The notes beneath the pieces are model-generated. The model was given only the letters and a program-made list of their open reading frames with translations, ran no database searches and was not told where the DNA came from. This document shows, in pieces, positions 6,531 to 10,300 of a stretch of DNA of 10,300 nt. A program made the position numbers and the translations under genes. The DNA lies in contig JAJRCS010000120.1 in assembly GCA_028678815.1 (NCBI GenBank), positions 1 to 10,300 on the forward strand, given 5' to 3'. Position 1 is the first letter of the stretch, and each line of letters opens with the position of its first letter. Source of the DNA: Methanomicrobiales archaeon. Lineage in GTDB: Archaea > Halobacteriota > Methanomicrobia > Methanomicrobiales > JACTUA01.

Positions 6531-7838
6531 ATGCTCCAGAGACCGAAAGGGACACGGGATTTCCTTCCCGAGGAGATGGAGGGGCGGCGGGCCATCGAGG
6601 GGAGGCTCCGGGACCATGCCCGGGCATGGGGGTACCGGGAGATCGCGACGCCGGCCTTCGAGCACCTCGAGCTCTTCACGGTGAAGTCAGGCGAGGGGAT
6701 CGTGAGCGAGGTGTACGCCTTCGAGGACAAGAAGGGGCTCCGGATGGCCCTCCGGCCCGAGATCACGGCGCCCGTCCTCAGGATGTACGTGAACGAGGGG
6801 CGATCCCTGCCGAAGCCCCTCCGGTGGTTCTACTTCGCCGACTGCTTCCGGTACGAGGACCCCCAGAAGGGCCGGTACCGGCAGTTCTGGCAGTTCGGCA
6901 CCGAGCTCATCGGGGCCGACACCCCCGAGGCCTCCGCCGAGGTGATCCTCCTCGCCGGCGATCTCCTCGGGGCGACGGGGGTGGACTTCACCCTCCAGGT
7001 GGGGCACCTCGCCCCCATGAAGAAGGTCCTCGCCCCCCTCCCGTTGGAGGTCCAGGCACGGGTGATGCGGTTCCTGGACAAGCGGGACTTCGACGGCATG
7101 GAGAGGTACCTCGCCGAAACCCGGGCCGGGGGGGATGGGGGCTGGCAGGCCATCCTCGGCACCCTGCGGGACCTCACCGCCGTCCGGGACCTGGAGGAGC
7201 TCTGGAAGCTCGTCGGGGATATCCCGGAGAGGCCGGGGATCGAGGCCCTGGACCGGATCCTCGCCAGGGAGGGGCTCTCCTTCTCCTGGAACTTCGCCAT
7301 CGCCCGGGGGCTCGACTACTACACGGGCATGGTCTTCGAGGGCTTCGCGTCAAACCTCGGGGCCGAGAACCAGATCCTCGGCGGAGGCGAGTACCGGCTC
7401 GCGAGGCTCTTCGGGGGCGACGACGCGGCCTCGGCGGGGTTTGCCATCGGGTTCGACCGGGTGGTGGTCTCCCTCCGGAACGCGCAGGAGATCCCCGTGG
7501 AGCGGTGGCCGGTGGTCATGGTCATCACCCAGGGGAAGGGCAGGGAACTCGCCTTCTCCGCCGCCCGGGCCTTCCGGGATGCCGCGTCCCCGGAGGCCCC
7601 GGCCGGCGGGATCGGGTACCGGAGGCAGAAGCGGATCGTCGCCCTCGTGGACCTCACGGAGCAGAATATCAATAAAAAGATGTCCCATGCCGCGAAGGTG
7701 GCGGACTTCGCCGCCATCATCGGGGACCGGGAGGCGGCCGAAGGAACCGTCACGTTAAAGGATCTCCACACCGGGGACCAGGTGTCCCTCTCCCTCGACG
7801 ACGCCGTCACCGAGGTGATGAAGTCTGGCCCTCGCTGA
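6531..7838 (+). CDS. hisS: Histidyl-tRNA synthetase
   Basis: This cytoplasmic class II enzyme charges tRNA-His with histidine using ATP. The 435-aa protein has the usual length. RPKGTRDFLPEEM (residues 4-16) is the typical N-terminal start, followed by motif 1 (about 38-82, ending ALRPEITAPVLR). Motif 2 is FRYEDPQKGRYRQFWQFGTE (106-125), the histidine-specific HisA loop is ARGLDYYTG (258-266), and motif 3 lies at 301-312 (AGFAIGFDRVV). The C-terminal anticodon-binding domain covers about 326-435. The start at 6531 is chosen because AGGTGA at 6517-6522 sits 8 nt upstream and the protein then begins at the family start; a TTG at 6501 would add ten unconserved residues and fall inside the palindrome. 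The gene overlaps the inferred top6B start by 14 nt, and its last codons carry the top6B ribosome binding site. Confidence 0.95.
   Translation: MLQRPKGTRDFLPEEMEGRRAIEGRLRDHARAWGYREIATPAFEHLELFTVKSGEGIVSEVYAFEDKKGLRMALRPEITAPVLRMYVNEGRSLPKPLRWFYFADCFRYEDPQKGRYRQFWQFGTELIGADTPEASAEVILLAGDLLGATGVDFTLQVGHLAPMKKVLAPLPLEVQARVMRFLDKRDFDGMERYLAETRAGGDGGWQAILGTLRDLTAVRDLEELWKLVGDIPERPGIEALDRILAREGLSFSWNFAIARGLDYYTGMVFEGFASNLGAENQILGGGEYRLARLFGGDDAASAGFAIGFDRVVVSLRNAQEIPVERWPVVMVITQGKGRELAFSAARAFRDAASPEAPAGGIGYRRQKRIVALVDLTEQNINKKMSHAAKVADFAAIIGDREAAEGTVTLKDLHTGDQVSLSLDDAVTEVMKSGPR
7812..7819 (+). promoter_or_regulatory. Strong Shine-Dalgarno that fixes the top6B start at CTG 7825
   Basis: GAGGTGAT is a perfect 8-base complement to the archaeal 16S rRNA 3' end and lies within the last codons of hisS. 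From the end of GGTGA (7814-7818) there are 6 nt to CTG at 7825. The same GGTGA-plus-6 spacing is seen before ychF, and GGTGA-plus-8 before hisS. The ATG at 7818 overlaps this site and is in the hisS frame, so it cannot be the top6B start. Confidence 0.65.
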
Positions 7839-9627
7839 GGAGCTCGCGAAGAAGCAGCGGGCCATCAGCATCGCCGAGTTCTTCGAGAAGAACAAGCACC
7901 TCCTGGGCTTCGACTCCCCCACGAGGGGGATCATCACCACGGTGAAGGAGGCGGTGGACAATGCCCTCGACGCCTGCGAGGAGGCCCAGGTCCTCCCGGA
8001 CATCCTCGTCCAGGTAAAGCGCATCACCGACGAGGTCTTCCGGGTGACCGTCGAGGACAACGGCCCGGGGATCGTCCCCGCCCAGATCCCCTTCGTCTTC
8101 GGGAAGCTCCTCTACGGCTCCCGGTTCCACCAGGTCAGGCAGAGCCGGGGGCAGCAGGGAATCGGGATCTCGGCCGCCGTCCTCTACGCCCAGCTCACCA
8201 CCGGCGTCCCCGCCCTCGTTATATCCCGGACGGATGCACAGAAGCCCGCCACCCGGTTCGAGCTCGCGATCAAGATCGAGACGAACGAGCCCGAGGTGGT
8301 CTCGCAGAAGGAGGTGGAGTGGGACCGGACCCACGGCACCCGGGTGGAGATCGAGCTCCGGGCGACCCTTGCCGCAAAGAAGCGCCTCGTGGACTACCTG
8401 AAGTACAGCTCGGTGGTGAATCCCCATGCCCGGATCCGGGCGGAGATCGACGGCGAGGTGTACACCTTCGACCGGGTGAGCCATGACCCCATCCCGGTCC
8501 CCTGCCCCATCCAGCCCCACCCCCATGGCATCGAGCTCGGGCTCCGCAAGAGGATGGCAGCGGACAGCTCCCTCCCCCTCGACCGGTTCCTCGTCGAGTC
8601 CTTCAGCCGGGTGGGAAAGAAGGCCGCCGACGAGATCACGAAGAAGGCGGGGCTCTCCGGCTCGAAGAAGGCGAGGTCCCTCTCCGCCGATGAGCTGAAG
8701 GCCCTCCTCTCGGCCATGCAGTCCGTCGCCATCCCCGCCCCGCCGACCTCCCAGTGCCTCTCCCCCATCGGCGAGGAGCTCATCAGGAAGAGCCTGGACA
8801 AGGAGTTCCAGCTGGACTTCGTGAAGGCCCGGACCCGGCCGCCCTCGGTGTACAGCGGCCACCCCTTCGTCGTGGAGGCGGCCATCGGGTACGGGGGGAG
8901 GCTCTCCTCGGAGGAGAAGGCCGTCATCCTCCGGTTCGCGAACCGTGTCCCCCTCATGTACCAGCAGGGGGCCTGCGCCATCACCCAGGCCATCGCCGCG
9001 GTGAACTGGCGGAACTACGGCATCTCCCAGGACGGCCTCCCCGTCGGGCCCGCCCTCATCCTCGTCCATGTCGCGGCGACGAACGTCCCCTTCACGAGCG
9101 AGTCCAAGGACGCGGTGGCAGCCATCCCCGAGATCGAGAAGGAGATCAGCCTCGCGCTGAAGGATCTGGGGAGAGAGCTGAAGTCCTTCCTCTCCCGGCG
9201 GGACAAGCACCGGCTCCAGGAGGACCGGGCCCGGGCCCTCTGTGCCATCATCCCCGAGATCGCGGCAAAGGTCGCCGAGGTCACGGAGAAGCCGGTCCCC
9301 GACACCACCCCCCTCGAGGGCCGGATCATGCACCGGCTCGTCGCAAAGAAGTGGACCTCCGACGGGACCGTGCGGATCGCCGTCCGGAACTACACCGACA
9401 AGCCGGTCTCACCCACCCTCTACGACACCTCCCGGGACCCGGCGCCGGATGCCGAGCCGAAGCCGGGATACGCCCATGCCGTCGAGGGGGACCATACCCG
9501 GGTCTGGAAGATCACCCTCGCGCCGGGCGAGGGCTGGGAGGCGAAGTACACGGGCGCGGGCGGCGGGACCCTGGATATCCAGGGGGTAGAGGAAGCGATG
9601 AAGCTGGTGGTGGACCTCGATGTCTAA
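7825..9627 (+). CDS. top6B: DNA topoisomerase VI subunit B (apparent CTG start)
   Basis: Subunit B is the ATPase of the type IIB topoisomerase that relaxes and decatenates DNA as an A2B2 complex. Read from CTG 7825 it has 600 residues. The GHKL (Bergerat) fold shows the N-box [13 protein letters not shown] with Asn46, EDNGPGI (77-83) and SRGQQGIG (107-114). An H2TH-type region is centred around 250-300. The transducer carries TSESKDAV with Lys428, the expected ATP-sensing switch lysine. The last ~100 residues form the extra beta-rich C-terminal domain seen in methanogen enzymes. The frame is open from TGA at 7819 but has no ATG, GTG or TTG until GTG 7942, which would delete 39 conserved-looking residues ([20 protein letters not shown]) just before the N-box. 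CTG 7825 behind a strong Shine-Dalgarno is therefore the best start; a sequence error cannot be excluded. Confidence 0.92.
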   Translation: MALAEELAKKQRAISIAEFFEKNKHLLGFDSPTRGIITTVKEAVDNALDACEEAQVLPDILVQVKRITDEVFRVTVEDNGPGIVPAQIPFVFGKLLYGSRFHQVRQSRGQQGIGISAAVLYAQLTTGVPALVISRTDAQKPATRFELAIKIETNEPEVVSQKEVEWDRTHGTRVEIELRATLAAKKRLVDYLKYSSVVNPHARIRAEIDGEVYTFDRVSHDPIPVPCPIQPHPHGIELGLRKRMAADSSLPLDRFLVESFSRVGKKAADEITKKAGLSGSKKARSLSADELKALLSAMQSVAIPAPPTSQCLSPIGEELIRKSLDKEFQLDFVKARTRPPSVYSGHPFVVEAAIGYGGRLSSEEKAVILRFANRVPLMYQQGACAITQAIAAVNWRNYGISQDGLPVGPALILVHVAATNVPFTSESKDAVAAIPEIEKEISLALKDLGRELKSFLSRRDKHRLQEDRARALCAIIPEIAAKVAEVTEKPVPDTTPLEGRIMHRLVAKKWTSDGTVRIAVRNYTDKPVSPTLYDTSRDPAPDAEPKPGYAHAVEGDHTRVWKITLAPGEGWEAKYTGAGGGTLDIQGVEEAMKLVVDLDV

Positions 9628-10300
9628 GGAGGAGTTCGACAACCTCGCGAGGACCAGGCTCCTCGCCATCGCGCTGGAGTGGTACAACGAGATGCAGGGC
9701 GGGGAGATCCCCTACATCCGGCTCCCCACGAGGACGAAGGCGAACATCGAGTACGATGCCGGGAGCGAGGTCTGGAAGTACGGCGACCGGGAGAGCCTCC
9801 GGGCCGCGACCTCGGAGAAGGGGGCCCTCCACCTCCTGAAGATGGCGTACGTCATCGGGTTCATCAAGCAGCAGCTCGCCGAGAACCGGTCCTCCACCCT
9901 GAGAGAACTGTACTACATCTCCGAGGGGTGGAAACGGGCGAAGTTCGGGGCCCAGGACGAGTCCAACCTCCTCATCGAGGACCTGGAGATCATCACCGAC
10001 CTCCAGCGGGAGGCCTTCCACCTCCGGCCGGAGGAGGACGGGGCGACGGTCTTCGGGCCCCTCCGGATCCGGGAGCGGACCCGGCGCGGCGTCCGGGAGA
10101 TCCACTGCCGGGACGACGTAGGGGAGGCGGGCTACCAGATCCCGAACGACGTGGAGACGGTGGAGTTCCTGGAGCATGACGCGAAGTTCGTCATCGCCCT
10201 GGAGACCGGCGGCATGTATGCCCGGCTCATCGAGAACGGCTTCGACGAGGAGCACCAGGCCATCGTGGTGCACCTGAAGGGGCAGCCCGCCCGGTCGACC
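9620..10300 (+). CDS. top6A: DNA topoisomerase VI subunit A, partial (C-terminus beyond the right edge)
   Basis: Subunit A is the Spo11-like DNA-cleaving subunit of topoisomerase VI. The first 227 residues are visible; the family usually has about 360-370, so roughly the last 140 are missing. The winged-helix (CAP-like) domain carries [13 protein letters not shown] (92-104). Its RELYY contains the catalytic tyrosine, most likely Tyr99 by comparison with the Spo11 motif RDIFY. The Toprim domain begins at [15 protein letters not shown] (189-203), where Glu195 is the first metal-binding acid, followed by HLKGQPAR (218-225). The ATG at 9620 overlaps the end of top6B by 8 nt, and GGTGGTGG lies 6 nt upstream. 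Overlap with top6B fits coupled synthesis of the two subunits in equal amounts. No anomaly is seen in the visible part. Confidence 0.95.
   Translation, partial: MSKEEFDNLARTRLLAIALEWYNEMQGGEIPYIRLPTRTKANIEYDAGSEVWKYGDRESLRAATSEKGALHLLKMAYVIGFIKQQLAENRSSTLRELYYISEGWKRAKFGAQDESNLLIEDLEIITDLQREAFHLRPEEDGATVFGPLRIRERTRRGVREIHCRDDVGEAGYQIPNDVETVEFLEHDAKFVIALETGGMYARLIENGFDEEHQAIVVHLKGQPARST

Noticed and set aside
7816..7838. A frameshift joining hisS and top6B into one protein
   Set aside because: hisS ends normally after a complete anticodon-binding domain. No slippery sequence is visible, and a Shine-Dalgarno with good spacing supports independent initiation at CTG 7825.
7807..9333. A 508-codon open frame on the minus strand
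   Set aside because: It is the antisense shadow of top6B, whose motifs are unmistakable. The translated sequence is low-complexity Asp/Gly/Leu/Arg-rich, as produced by complementing GC-rich codons.

Overview
The window is dense, GC-rich archaeal DNA with almost no intergenic space. A two-subunit DNA topoisomerase VI (top6B-top6A), a class II histidyl-tRNA synthetase, an archaeal-type NadM, a Ygr210-type YchF GTPase and an archaeal 'pyruvate kinase alpha/beta domain' protein together point to a euryarchaeote. The protein style and very high GC3 suggest a methanogen of the Methanomicrobiales (Methanoculleus/Methanofollis-like). That placement is recall-based inference, not a search result.

Layout from left to right. 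(1) 1-880, minus strand: the pyruvate-kinase-C-like gene, then a membrane-protein gene that starts 3 nt after it and runs off the left edge. (2) 881-970: a short divergent promoter region holding a palindromic A-tract and a decayed duplicate of the ychF start. (3) 971-2140, plus: ychF/Ygr210 GTPase. (4) 2258-2578, plus: a small helical protein of unknown function with an apparently (near-)leaderless promoter. (5) 2606-3438, minus: a four-helix membrane protein followed by a soluble partner-like protein, behind their own promoter. (6) 3513-6103, minus: larB, nadM and a 429-aa coiled-coil protein, tightly packed. (7) 6148-6456, plus: a three-helix membrane protein, divergent from larB. (8) 6531-10300, plus: hisS, top6B and top6A, overlapping one another; top6A is cut by the right edge.

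The most informative linkages are these. larB and nadM overlap by 4 nt; LarB consumes nicotinic acid adenine dinucleotide and NadM belongs to the family that makes NAD-type dinucleotides, so the pair may channel dinucleotide into nickel-pincer cofactor synthesis. hisS and top6BA are arranged as one translationally coupled unit. top6B has no ATG, GTG or TTG that would give a complete protein. It appears to start at a CTG, placed 6 nt after a perfect Shine-Dalgarno sequence inside the end of hisS.

There is no RNA gene, CRISPR array, insertion sequence or phage gene that I can support. No gene-free stretch reaches 300 bases; the longest is about 117 bases (2141-2257). This is mainly a housekeeping region. 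Its unusual content lies in start-site and regulatory details and in five uncharacterised small or coiled-coil proteins.
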